Source: Atopsyche davidsoni (taxonomy: Eukaryota > Arthropoda > Insecta > Trichoptera > Hydrobiosidae). From it: DNA of 64,000 nucleotides. Under the pieces are notes generated by a model, which had not been told where the DNA came from, made no database searches, and worked only from the letters and a program-made list of their open reading frames with translations. The DNA is taken from positions 6,597,501 to 6,661,500 of the forward strand of contig JAILWY010000010.1 of the NCBI GenBank assembly GCA_022113835.1, read 5' to 3'. The position numbers were made by a program, and so were the translations under genes. Position 1 is the first letter of the stretch, and the number at the start of each line of letters is the position of its first letter. This document shows positions 51,677 to 62,650 of this stretch, in pieces.

Positions 51677-51720
51677 CTTACCATATATAATTTATTTTAT
51701 AAAAATGAACATGGTGCTTC

Positions 51721-51880
51721 TTAGCATAGAGACACAGGATGTAGGTTAGCTCAGAGGAAATCAACCATGACATTGTAGCGGCCGAAAGTTTTCCTGGCTG
51801 CAACCACATTCGAGGGTCTGGGCATTCGGCCCCAGGACCAGTCCGAGTCCTGGTCCACCCGACTTTCCGCTGTCAAATCC
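51721..51880 (+). other. GC-raised island with A-box match and hairpin
   Basis: TAGCTCAGAGG at 51747-51757 matches the polymerase III A-box consensus exactly. The only B-box-like word at a suitable distance, ATTCGAGGG (51808-51816), has two mismatches. A perfect 7-bp stem (CCAGGAC at 51832-51838, GTCCTGG at 51847-51853) follows. It could be a very decayed tRNA-derived repeat or an unrelated GC-raised element. Confidence 0.25.
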
Positions 51881-53170
51881 ACGAAATATAAATTTTTGTA
51901 TTTGTGTGTGTGTTGTATTTGTCGTTTCGGAGTTCTAACATTCGGAAAATTTCTTCTCATTCAGACCAACTTCATTTCAAAAGGTAGACGAAGTACACAG
52001 CAATCTGTGGGGAGCGCAATATAATACGTATTTTTTCTTTAACTTTTCTGTATATTTTCCTTATTCTACTTTCCTTTTGCGGAAAATACAATCGTTGAGA
52101 AGGAAATATTTTTTATTGTTATGATGATTTTTGTGCCTCATGAATGAAAAGTTAGGTCCTTTGTATTTTTTGCCTCTTCAAAACGGCCGTTAGATTATTA
52201 TGAAGGAATGGCTATATATTTCAATATTTTTTAATCCAATTAAAAGATTTACTGAAACGATTTCAATAATGTTGAATTCCTTTCTGATACATTATCTGAT
52301 ACATAAAATATTTATATTGTTTAAAAAAAGGGGGGGCATAATTTGGTCACGGGAGCTTTTTAGTATATTTCAAAACCCAATTGTACATTTCAATTTTTTT
52401 ATTTATGATTAAAATTTGATAATTAAAAATAAATATATTTTTTATTTGAAGAAATAATAAAATTATAAAAAAGTGGTATTTATTATATATGATGTCTGAT
52501 AAATTTACAGTGAATATTGTAAAGTATAAAACACATTCCTAAAAAAATATTCAGATACTTATTTAAATTTCTTATTACGTCATAATATATTTAAATGTTA
52601 CAGTAGTGAAACAGAAATCGATAAATCTATCAAATACTTGTTGAATATAAAGCACATTTCTCTCTCCTTCGTGGTTTATGAAAGCTCTCACAGAGTAAGA
52701 ATGACTTTATTTACTTTCACGAACAACATGGTTGTTATATGGGCAGACATTTAAGGAAAAGCTAACACTCAGTTTCTATGTGGAAAATAACAAAAGTCCA
52801 CTTTATATCCGGTGAAGTATTCTAACTGTTGAACAACGAAGTGAAGTTGAAAAAGAGTTTTTTTTGTTTCCAATATAATTTCAATAAAACAGTAATTCAG
52901 AATTGTTCGTTAATTTTTCATGTTTTTATATGAATATTTATTCATAAATAATATTAAAAATAAGTTGAATGTGAGGTATACATCAATCGAAGTAAAAACG
53001 TATGTATAATAATTTAACATTCATCGATCATTCATTTTTCAGCTACTATTTACTGAATATACTTTGATGCTTTTCGTTTTACAAGAAAATGTTTTAAATA
53101 AAAATATATGGCTTTTGCTACTTATCACCTTTATTTTATTAATATATATTAATTAATTACTTACTTTTTT
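51881..53170. other. AT-rich stretch, no gene seen
   Basis: Includes a 70-codon AT-rich frame (52200-52412) and a 7-base G run near 52330. Nothing recognised. Confidence 0.5.
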
Positions 53171-53475
53171 GATAAACTGCATAATTTTAGTTTATTATTT
53201 TTTGGCAAGAGACTATTTATGCTACGCATCATGATAAGTGGTACGCTTTTCATTATTTAATTTTTGTGACTGGGGAATATGCAGTTTATGTTTCATGATA
53301 AGCTGCATGATTTTTATTTGATATTTTTTTGACAGCGAATATATTCTTTCTTTTTTTCAAGATAAACTGTATTTATTTATTAAGTATAAAATATTTAGAT
53401 AACGCTTGCAGATAAACTGCGTGCTTTTCGTTTACTTTTTTGCTATAGGATATTCATTATACGCTTCAGGAGAAA
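53171..53475. repeat. Decayed ~62-bp tandem repeat, about five copies
   Basis: The word GATAAACTGC or a close variant recurs at 53171, 53233 (GATAAGTGGT), 53297 (GATAAGCTGC), 53361 (GATAAACTGT), 53411 (GATAAACTGC) and as GAGAAACTAC at 53470. Spacings are 62, 64, 64, 50 and 59. The intervening sequence is a T-rich block, then a GACA/GGATAT-like block, then CATTATRCTTCA-like ends. An older, strongly diverged minisatellite; a further copy may lie upstream near 53060. Confidence 0.75.
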
Positions 53476-53980
53476 CTACCCGAGATAAAAAAAGGAAAGT
53501 GACTACTCACTTTTTTATTTCCAAAAACCATCAAACGCAACTTAATCAAAAATTACAGAAAAAATAAAGAATAAAGAAAATATAAATTTAAGATTAAAGT
53601 TTTCATAATGATCGATTAAGTATTAACCATTGACGAAGTAATATCTATTTAAGGAACAATTTTACTGTCAGGACTTAATTTTTAAGATTTTACGTACATT
53701 AAAAAAAAAAACTTTATTGATAAAAAAAACAAACAATCCTTTCAACAGATCGTAGATCTTTTTTGATTATTTATAAGTAATATTTAAAATTTAATCTTCA
53801 GACATTTTTTTTAATTTTACATAAATTCTGTAAAAATTACGCACAATTTTCTATCATGTTTATTTTTAAATATCATATCAGTTTCAAGCCATCAAATGCG
53901 TTAATTTGAATAATTTTTAAATTTAAAAACTTAGCTACCATCTTGCGTATTGCTTTTTTGTCTCGTTTTCTCAACAGCCT
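53476..53980. other. AT-rich stretch, no gene seen
   Basis: Nothing recognised. Confidence 0.5.
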
Positions 53981-54150
53981 CTTGCTCTGAAGCCTTTTCG
54001 CCCCTAATACTGCGCCTAGTCAAACATCAGGAAAAAAACAATAATACAGCCGCAGTCTTAAGGATCCGCTCCATCGTAAACACCAATTCCGTGCAAATCC
54101 TGGGATCATTTCCCCGCCAATAAAAGAGCGGATAACTGGAATTACATTTC
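53981..54150. other. GC-raised island, candidate regulatory element
   Basis: Balanced block with CAATAAAAGAGCGG and CCGCAGTC words. No open frame of note. Confidence 0.25.
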
Positions 54151-55480
54151 AGGATGAACACACACAACCGTGTATGGTTTAAAAAGTACGCAATCCAAGA
54201 TAAATAATATATACAATAATACCATGTGGAGGTGCTTTCACAATTGGTTTGTAATTTTTAAATTCAGTTGTGTACTAAGGCTTAAAAATACAAAAAAGTT
54301 AGCTTGTTGACTTGACGGTGGAATTGATCCAGGCTTGATAGATGAATACCAAACTAAAATAATAATACCAGCTGCCGTCTCAATTTGATTGAAAACAGTT
54401 TTTATATTTATTAAAACTATTGTTTTATGAATTTATTTATTAAGTAACGAAAACATATTTTTATTACATTATACGCATATATTTAATATAATTCATATCG
54501 TGTAACTTTGAGTGGATAAGTCAGCAATTAATAATATCCTGTAATAGCAGTAATAATCAATTGACTTATTGGTTTTGTTTTATTTTTACTACTTATTTTT
54601 TATGATTTAATGCAGTTAAACAAAACGATAGAATTCAAATGATTCTAGTTATATGCGCCGTTTCTCTTAAAAACCTCTGTCTTATGTCCTGGTTACTGAA
54701 AATTCAGTGTGCGTTTAGTTTTCATTGACTTAATAGTTATAAAAGTGTTTTTTATTGTTTATAATATTTGACCTAATAGTTTATAATATGTGTTAGGCCG
54801 AAAAATAAGTATAATTTATTATTCAAATTATTTTTAATGTTTTTGATGAATATTTTAATTTTTTTAATAAGAACCGATTGCTATGAGTTTGATATAACTA
54901 GTTGTTATTGATATTTTTTTTTAAACATAATGCTGCATATTCTTAAATTGTAAATATTTTAAGACATTTTAAATTCCGCACTTAGCAGCAAGATTCGTTA
55001 TTTATATTAAAAAAAACAATATTGCCATCAAATGATTTGGTTATATAAGTGTTGGGTTGCTTTAATTTTTTAGCTTTTTTAAAACCCATGAGTTAACTGA
55101 TAACTCCTACCAGTTCAAATTCCAAGAAACTAAATTATAAAATAGTAATGTCTACTGAAATCCTATAAAGATACGTATTATTTACATTGTTTTCGATAAA
55201 TCTTTATTAATACAGATAAAATAATTATAAACTAAAGCAATTATAATCATTTCTCAGGTGAATAATCTTTGGTTAAACACGATAACGGCTTTAAGCGAAA
55301 GTGCTTATTGATTTATTAAATCAGCCGAATAATGGAATGTGTACGCAGCAATTAACACTTATTGATCATACACATCGAGCAACCTACATCAGAAGTAGGG
55401 TTGGTAGACCGGTTTACATTGACTTGTTGTTTTATAATAAAAATCTTTTTTATATAAATATGTTCTGAATAGCTAGAAGC
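54151..55480. other. AT-rich stretch, no gene seen
   Basis: Nothing recognised; a small mixed segment lies near 55360-55425. Confidence 0.5.
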
Positions 55481-55760
55481 CAATCAAAATCAACCCGCGA
55501 TTCTGTCGCATACATAATTCAATTGAACGTAAAATCAAACAGATGTTTAAACAGACCTACTTCAAATATCTGACTTTTCCGTTGTCTAATTATTTTTTCC
55601 AACCCTGCCCGAGCAGATCGATTTCCGTGTTCGGCAAGATTGAAAGCAAATAGCAATCTGTCTACCTGCCGGTCTGAGCTTCCCTCTTGTAATCGGAATA
55701 CGAACCGCCCGACCTCCTCGCTCATTACCCGCCAGGAAAACACGGCGTAATTTAATCTCA
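55481..55760. other. GC-raised island open on the minus strand
   Basis: Two overlapping minus-strand frames (55519-55743, 74 codons; 55586-55828, 80 codons) cross a balanced block. The 74-codon frame gives a fairly normal-looking soluble peptide rich in E, R and L, but no family is recognised. It could be an exon of an unknown gene or a noncoding conserved element. Confidence 0.25.
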
Positions 55761-56006
55761 GTACAACTGTAACACGCTGTGTGTAACAGCCTATTGACGT
55801 ATCGTAAATTGAATGATTCTAAGTACAATTTGAACCCAGACCTAATGGCTGAGCTTCGGGCTTCAACACTCTAGAATTCGTGAAACGATAAACGGATATC
55901 TGTTATTAAATAAAATTATTTTGTGTTGAAGTGGAATCGACATGTTCACGAGAACAGCTCTGTATTGTCGCTTGAATCAACACAGAGGAGATGATTTTTT
56001 AACTTA

Positions 56007-56018
56007 ATATATATATAC

Positions 56019-56049
<31 letters not shown>
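56007..56049. repeat. Interrupted (TA)n microsatellite
   Basis: TA units interrupted by ACATAA near 56017, then about 13 further units. Confidence 0.9.
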
Positions 56050-56593
56050 GAAGACGATTGCTTATTTCTTTTTTGTAAGCTAATAAAAAAAGAATAAAAT
56101 CTATAGTATTTAGGGCAATTGCTTATAAAAAATAAATAAATCGTATTAGTAACGTTGATGGTTTCTAAACTTTTTTTGCACGTTTTAATATAACTTTTAT
56201 GATAATTAATCTTTTTATTTTATACCACGTTGCTTTCACGGAAATAATTAAATATTGCGCTTCGTCAAGTTAATTGACTGTCATTTGAAGTACCTGTATA
56301 ATTGAAATATTTGTAAAATTACCAAGCAAATTGCTTGCTTGTAAGGTCATTCTGTTATTTTTTTAACCACTTTATGGGTACATTTTTCATGTGGAGTGAA
56401 ACTTAAAGAAAGTAATTAAAATTCATTTTTTTCACACTTTTAAAATTTATTATGACCAGTTTCACCAACTAATCCCACTGGCAATTTCAAACGAAGTAGA
56501 AAAGTCACCCTAAGAATATTTATTTAATCAATTTAAGTAATCAATATATTTGACAGAGAGTACTTGTTGAAATTCCATTTTAATATTTCATAT
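56050..56593. other. AT-rich stretch, no gene seen
   Basis: Nothing recognised. Confidence 0.5.
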
Positions 56594-56696
56594 AAAATAT
56601 TTGAGGGATTTTTTCACATGTTTATTTTTATTGGTTGGTGAAACCGGTTACCAATAAAAATTAACATGTGGAAAAATCACTCAATTTAAAATATTT
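56594..56696. repeat. Imperfect ~100-bp hairpin
   Basis: The left arm (56594-56635) and right arm (56650-56696) are inverted copies around a 14-base loop containing ACCGGT. From the loop outward, 33 positions align with about 30 matches (CACATGTT and TTTTTATTGGT are shared). A 5-base insertion follows in the right arm, then AAATATTT pairs again. The size suits a MITE remnant or a microRNA-like precursor. No known mature microRNA sequence was recognised. Confidence 0.7.
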
Positions 56697-56850
56697 GTAA
56701 AAAAAAGTTGTAGCAATGCATATATGATTTTCATAAACTGTGGTTGAGATCACTCTTTCCATATTCAGTTTTTAAAAAAAAAAATTTTTATTATTCTAAC
56801 GTGCAACTTAATATTTAACTTCAGGCGATTTATTTTAAAGTGCTCTGCAC

Positions 56851-57200
56851 ATTTTCGTGAATGCCTAACGGGTTCCCCCACGTATACAAATATGACGTAG
56901 AGACGACGCCATTAAGCGGAGTTGTTAAGATGAAACAAGACTCTCGTGGGCATTTCCCGGAACGGCCGAGCCCCCGGCCGAGTCGCGTCGTATCCGACAA
57001 TCGGTTCGGAGTGGTTCGCCCCGGAAGGCTTTGGACTAAATTACAATGCCACAGTCGTACCTACTGAATGCACAATCCCGGCGTCTCAATCAGACAGAGG
57101 AATGTCGGGACTCGCCCCGTGCATACCGCAGTGACCGCAGCTTGTTATGCTCCCCCGCAGCGGCTGGACCGAGGCATCTGCAAGTCGCATGTCAAGTCAC
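56851..57200. other. GC-raised island with overlapping open frames
   Basis: About 350 bp with CpG-rich words (CGGCCGAGCCCCCGGCCGAG near 56963-56982). Three plus-strand frames in different registers overlap (56861-57067, 56946-57134, 57046-57249). That points to composition rather than one protein. Candidate noncoding element or untranslated exon. Confidence 0.28.
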
Positions 57201-57735
57201 AAGTCTAACTTCAGCAATCAAATCTACTGAAGTAAATACTGAATTATAATCAAAAATCAATTTCGTTTCAAACCGCAGTTGGGATTTTTAGAACCCAATA
57301 AATGTGCGTGAATTTTAATAAACAAGTGTGCAACTATGTTTTTTGGATATAAACCGTTTTCTGGATACAAAATCAACCAGCATTCCAAAAGTTAATATTT
57401 CAGCTTTCAGTAATCTGTCTTATTCAATTATAGCTGAATTATTTTAGAATAATTGCTATTAGTTCAATAAATAATACTCTTAAATTCAAAAATATTCAGT
57501 GACTTTTTTGTACACGTGTGCTGGTTAATTTAAGTGAGGTTTTAGTAAACTTCGTTTCAAACATAAATTACAAACGTGAAAGCTTTAATGATTTTTTTTA
57601 TATCCTATGATTCATAGCATTTGAAGAATAAAACAATTTTTTTTTTAATTTTTAGTCGATTTTTATTTTTCTGATGTCAACGCATGAAGGAGACTTCAAA
57701 ATGCATTTCGATCAATAATTATTTATTGATGATGT
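57201..57735. other. AT-rich stretch, no gene seen
   Basis: Nothing recognised. Confidence 0.5.
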
Positions 57736-57981
57736 TTAACCCTTTGAACTCCGGCCTTTTTTTTGTTGATTTTTTTTTAATTTAACAATGTGAATACGTC
57801 TGAATGGCAGCAATTACTTTGCAAAACTGACAAAAAGGGTTCATACCTGCTCTAATACGCACCTAGACTTCTTATAGGGTAAACAATAAAAGGTGCACTA
57901 TGGCGACCTATAGTCGCCTACGAAGTTACAAAGGAATTTACCATGTCGACACATTGCCGCCAACGGAGTGGAAAGGGTTAA
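57736..57981. mobile_element. piggyBac-type MITE (TTAA-flanked, inverted CCCTTT ends)
   Basis: TTAA at 57736-57739 and 57978-57981 bracket a 238-bp body. The left end CCCTTTGAACTCCG and the right end, read inward on the other strand, CCCTTTCCACTCCG match at 12 of 14 positions. TTAA target duplication with C-rich inverted termini is the hallmark of piggyBac superfamily elements. The body is far too short for a transposase and has no long frame, so it is nonautonomous. An internal perfect hairpin GGCGAC-CTATA-GTCGCC lies near 57902-57918. Confidence 0.75.
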
Positions 57982-59040
57982 ATTTCAATTCTTTTAGTTA
58001 TAACACTAAGCTATCAGATTTATTGCTATATATCAAAACAATTTAGTTATAAAAAAGAGTGTCCATTTAATTTGCACACCAATTGTAAAAAGAATTTTTT
58101 TTTGTAGTTCTCCGAGTATTTGATTTTTTTTTGAGTTTCATTATTGCTTTAAAGTAAATATTACTATTAACAATGTAACGTGCAATAATATATTATAATA
58201 TTTATTGAATCTTGAGGAGGTATATTGAATTTTTTTAAATATTATTGCTTAAATATGATTATATCTTACAGCAAATGTTATCTGTGAGTATTTATTTTTC
58301 AATAAATTCATTGTGATTTTCCCATCCGAATAGAAAAATAATTGAATATCCGAAAAATAATTCGTACTTATGAGCTTTGTTTGAAGTTTTTTTATATATG
58401 TACTTAAAAATACAGTGTTCATGTATGTTGTTTATATTGAAGACATACTATGCTTATGGAATAGATAAAATATCTTAGTATCAACCTCAAAGACCTGAAA
58501 AAATGACAGAGGGAAATTAAGTAAAATTATAAAAAATAGACCTTTGCAGTTCAAATATGTTTATTATGATGTACAAGTATGTTTAATGAAAACATTATAA
58601 AATAATAATTTTTTTTTTCTTCAAAATATCCAGGCTCTGACATTTAAATTTTGAGCAAGCGCTACAAACTCACCTTAAAATGAATCAATTTATATATATT
58701 TTAAAATTATTGGCATTGGCCGTTAAAAGGCTAAAGGTTATGCAAAGTGCGTTAAAAATACATTTGTATTTATATAAAAAGAAGTTTGTAGCTTAGTTTC
58801 TATTTGAATCTGTAAAAATATAATAAAATGCTTTAGAACTTAAATCCACGCATGGAATCATATCAAATAAATGTAAAATATAACCACGTAAATGAAAAAG
58901 TACGTATAATATTATATGTGTTCATTACTGAACGTGTAATTTTTGATTAGAAATATTATTACTTCAAAATACAATATATTTTCTGACTAAGGAAGAAGAA
59001 GTCAAACATTAAATAAACAAAATAAAATCTACAGCAATAT
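57982..59040. other. AT-rich stretch, no gene seen
   Basis: Nothing recognised. Confidence 0.5.
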
Positions 59041-59041
59041 T

Positions 59042-59416
59042 CTACATTCTAATAATATAAGCCCCTTTTTCCTGGTCTACAAAATCCATTTGCGTTCCAA
59101 TAATGTTTTTGTTAAATACAAATAAGTAGTCCGGACTAAATGAAAACGTACGAGCACTAAAGTCAACTCGGGGTATTAGAACCTCTAAATAATCTTCGTT
59201 TCTCACGCAACGGCCATTTCTCCGGTCTCCAAAGTGTCTTGTTTTTTTCTCTCCCCCGAACAGTGACCGCTCATTCGGAGTACACGCTACTTTGTTCCAG
59301 GGGAAAATAAACCAAACTGTCGGGCAAGTCTGCCCAAGTGCGGAGTTTACCGTAGCCTGAGACTTCAAAGGACGCCGAACGGGACTTCTCCAAATAAAAG
59401 GCATATTGCCTATCAA
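59042..59416 (-). other. 124-codon open frame of unknown significance (longest in window)
   Basis: The frame runs across a GC-raised island (about 59140-59400). The N-terminal two thirds are rich in R, P and G and the C-terminal third is more hydrophobic and aromatic. No signal peptide, repeats or catalytic motif is recognisable. No neighbouring exon or splice site supports it, and the island could equally be noncoding regulatory DNA. I do not assign a product. Confidence 0.15.
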
Positions 59417-59420
59417 AGAC

Positions 59421-61060
59421 GACGACTATTGAATTTGATTATTAATAAGCAACCAAGAGAAAATATTAAAAATGTGGAGATGTTTAAGGGAGGTAAAAGC
59501 AATATCATAAAATCACAGGTGAGTTATTTTACATTTCAGACAGGGGTTTCTTTATATTTTCTTAATGAGCATTTTAATGACAGTGCCTTTAAGTTATATA
59601 GTATTTTTATTTTCACTTATTGTGTCTGACATTGAAAAACGAAGAATCTCATGAAAGCTTTTTTTATTTGTTTGACAATAGGCGATTAAATTAAAATCTT
59701 TATGTATTAAAATATTTGTTAAGTATACAATAATAAAAATTACTAAGTTTACATTGATATTAAATAATTAAGAGAAAATGAAATGTTAAAATACTTTAAG
59801 TTTAATAAACATTTATTCTCTTGTTAAAATTTTGCAATTACAATGCTATTTCAAAATAATTACTTTTTAATTTTGTTAGTCAAGATTATTCAGCATTTTT
59901 TGTGAAATTAGTTACTATTTCAGAATAAATATATTTTGTTACACATTTAATATAAAACTGTTCCTCACCAATCAAATAGTGAAACAAAATAATTTAAAAT
60001 TCTAAAATAACATGTGATAAAATCGGGCACGATAAGCTGTTTATTTCTGAAGACATATGGTATCTTTATTAAAGTGCAGTTTATTTTGGATGTAAATAAC
60101 TCATGTAGTAAAATGGACGAGCCCCCACGCACATGCTGTTTTACACATTCCCCCATCGAGTTTAATTATGTTCAAATATGTTCATTCATTTTAAGGCGGA
60201 CTTTTATATTGGGCTACCAGTCTGAAGTTAACTTATATACCTTCTTAATGAACATAATATATCTGCCAAGTCCACAATGGCAAGTGACGTTACAAAACTT
60301 TCGTTAATGGTCGCATAAACACGAAACTTGGAGGAAACTTCTTTATTTTCTAAATGAGCACCATCTCCGCCGCGTTCCTCCGAGTGGAAAAAATCAACCT
60401 CTGTGGTCAAAGCGACGATGTTTTCGTTCAAACAATCACAAGGAAATGTTTATTAAGAGCTTCTAGTCGCTGTGTGAATCTCGCAACTTCGTAAACCAGT
60501 ATTGAGAAGTCTTACTTTGACGTCAATTCACTTTATTCTTTAATTCACAGCGTAAACACTTTAAGCGGGGCTCTGCAGTCATTTCTAATATTTCACTGCC
60601 TTTTTGCCAAATAACATTACTTTTATACCTCCTTTCAATACCTTTTGAAATGTTTTAAGTGTAATTTTTAAAGGTATACTTTGCGATTCTTAGGCGGCAT
60701 CTAAGATGAAATAATCTTAATAAAAAGCTATTGAAAGGGCCTTCTTAGTAAAAGTAGGCCTCCGGTGGAAAATATGTTTTAAAAAGCGGTTTCAAGCAAT
60801 CAGAAAATATTATGTCCAGCTTTTTGCATCTACAACAGTCATCTTTATTTTAAGAGATAATTAAAAGTAAAGTATTTTTATATAAACCTAGAAGCAACAT
60901 TTATTGACTAAATTTAAAATACTTTTTGCTACACACGGATTTAAATTCAGGACATCGTAGTTTAAAAACAAATATACCTTTTACTGAAAATATAAGGCTG
61001 TGTGAATAGGCATTGAATAAAATAAACTTTATTCTTCTTATTAATTCGTATAGATCATAG
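59421..61060. other. Mainly AT-rich stretch, no gene seen
   Basis: Overlapping frames on both strands at 59965-60431 share DNA and show no domain. Mixed segments lie at 60340-60420 and 60545-60600. Nothing else recognised. Confidence 0.45.
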
Positions 61061-61066
61061 AAAACC

Positions 61067-61082
61067 CAATTGTTTATTATTA
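61067..61082 (+). repeat. 16-bp direct repeat, left copy
   Basis: CAATTGTTTATTATTA, identical to 61353-61368. It overlaps the start of the fold-back arm and may be a target duplication or a common AT-rich word. Confidence 0.6.
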
Positions 61083-61138
61083 CTAATATGATTAGGCACA
61101 TTAGTTCACACATAGAAGATGATTAAAGAAATTCTCAG

Positions 61139-61143
61139 AAAAA
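61139..61143 (-). terminator. Oligo-T, possible polymerase III terminator
   Basis: On the minus strand a run of five T follows the tRNA-like sequence by about ten bases, the usual arrangement for polymerase III termination. In AT-rich DNA a run of five T is also common by chance. Confidence 0.35.
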
Positions 61144-61152
61144 TATCATCGT

Positions 61153-61224
61153 GATTTGTGTGGGATTTGAACCCAAATCCCCAGGCTTACATGGCCGGTG
61201 TACTGACTCTTGTACTAACGAATC
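61153..61224 (-). tRNA. tRNA-like pseudogene or SINE head (72 nt, TGT at anticodon position)
   Basis: Read on the minus strand, 72 bases fold as a cloverleaf. The acceptor GATTCGT pairs with ACAAATC at 6 of 7, the D stem GTAC/GTAC is perfect, the anticodon stem CCGGC/GCCTG pairs at 4 of 5, and the T stem TTGGG/CCCAC pairs at 4 of 5 around TTCAAAT. The A box TAGTACAAGAG (61207-61217) and B box GTTCAAATC match polymerase III consensus exactly. The anticodon position reads TGT, but base 33 is A rather than T and the stems carry mismatches, so it is probably not a working tRNA. Confidence 0.65.
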
Positions 61225-61352
61225 ATCTTCATAAATAATCATCTTCTATGTGTGAACTAATGTGTCTAATCATATTAGTAATAATATAATAAACCCATAA
61301 TGGGTAATAAATACGCATCTGATTGTCGTTCAATCCAAAAAATAGACAAACA

Positions 61353-61368
61353 CAATTGTTTATTATTA
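61353..61368 (+). repeat. 16-bp direct repeat, right copy
   Basis: Exact copy of 61067-61082, 286 bases downstream and outside the fold-back arms. Confidence 0.6.
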
Positions 61369-62400
61369 TAATATTGAGCTTCTAACAACAAAATTCAGTC
61401 ACCACTCATCGATAATAAATTATAATATAAATACTTACCTTAATGTATGTATGGATTGTATATCATAAAAGTTACGTTTTTATTTGATATTTTACTGAAT
61501 AATTTTGATCACAACACATTTTATTTCTGAATATCAGACATCAGTAGATAGTCAATATTCGCATTGCGTTAATAGTTACTTAGCATGTCTTATTATCATA
61601 AGTAAAACAAATATAAATCGATTTACAAGAAACATTCTTAAGGCAGTTGCTCCCAGTCTTTTAATTACAGTCCATTACCTGGCGAAATCGTGTCATTTAA
61701 TTAATTTAATTGTCACTTTATTTTTCTATATCGAAAATTGATTTTTTACAGAGTAATGAAAAAACTATAAATTATATTTATCTATATTTTTAATATTTAA
61801 TTAACGTCCATTTTCAGGGTAAAATAAAATCTTGAAGATGTTGAAAAATTGGATAAAATGACGACTTTTCAAAACCAAAGTTTGTTAAAGATTATTTTTT
61901 TTTAAATTTTTAAATTAATAAGACGCACGTGGTTTATATTTAATCTTTTAATTACAATTGAAAAAAAGACTTTTAAATGTTTAGGATTCTTGAAAAATGT
62001 ACCGGACGAATCTCCAAACTCCTACACTTCAATCGGAAAAACACATATTTATAGTAAATTTATAAGAAATAAAAAAAAAAATTGTTCGGAAGAAGGGATG
62101 TATCAAACTTTTTGCATTTAAATATTTTTGATTGGTGCAGTCGATTTTTCGCAAAACGGACTAGAAAATGATAAAAAAAAAAACTCGATTATGGGACCTA
62201 GACCCTTAATACATGAGGATACTCCGTAACTATAAACATGCAAGGTACAAAATATCCATAAATATCTGTACCAGACATTAATATTCCAAGCAATATATCG
62301 GAAATACGATATTTGATCCACGTCTACAATATCAATCAATTAATATACAGACTTACCGCGCCAGTTGACTTCGTTAAACACATCTGTTTATTCAGATAGC
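61369..62400. other. AT-rich stretch, no gene seen
   Basis: Frames at 61505-61741 (78 codons) and 62118-62339 (73 codons, minus) have no recognisable domain. Confidence 0.5.
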
Positions 62401-62650
62401 ACATGTACTTTCAAATATCACATCCACTCGAGCGTATTGACAGAGCTCCAAAGGGACCTCTTGCCAACAACTGTTTGATTTCCGACGTCTCCGCCGGTGG
62501 GGAGTCGGTACTCGCCATTGTTACATACCTTAGCGTTCACGATCAGCTTCGCGGAAGACTGGATACTTTCCGGAAATCCTTTGTGAACTCCGAGGTTTGT
62601 TTTGCCTGTTTTTGCTGAAATGCGCCACGGACGGGACCCTTAGAGCAGCA
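62401..62650. other. GC-raised island with a 71-codon frame
   Basis: Balanced block. The plus frame 62403-62618 gives a peptide of ordinary soluble composition but no recognised family. Candidate noncoding element or unrecognised exon. Confidence 0.25.

Larger units (their letters stand above)
61076..61285 (-). mobile_element. Fold-back element carrying a tRNA-like head
   Basis: The arms at 61076-61125 and 61236-61285 are inverted copies of 50 bp with a single mismatch, separated by 110 bp. The spacer holds a tRNA-like cloverleaf on the minus strand. GAAGATGATT occurs at 61115-61124, and its complement at 61221-61230 and 61237-61246, suggesting a stepwise rearrangement. Possible explanations are two SINE copies inserted head to head, a snap-back copy made during reverse transcription, or a MITE that captured a tRNA gene. 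Confidence 0.75.
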
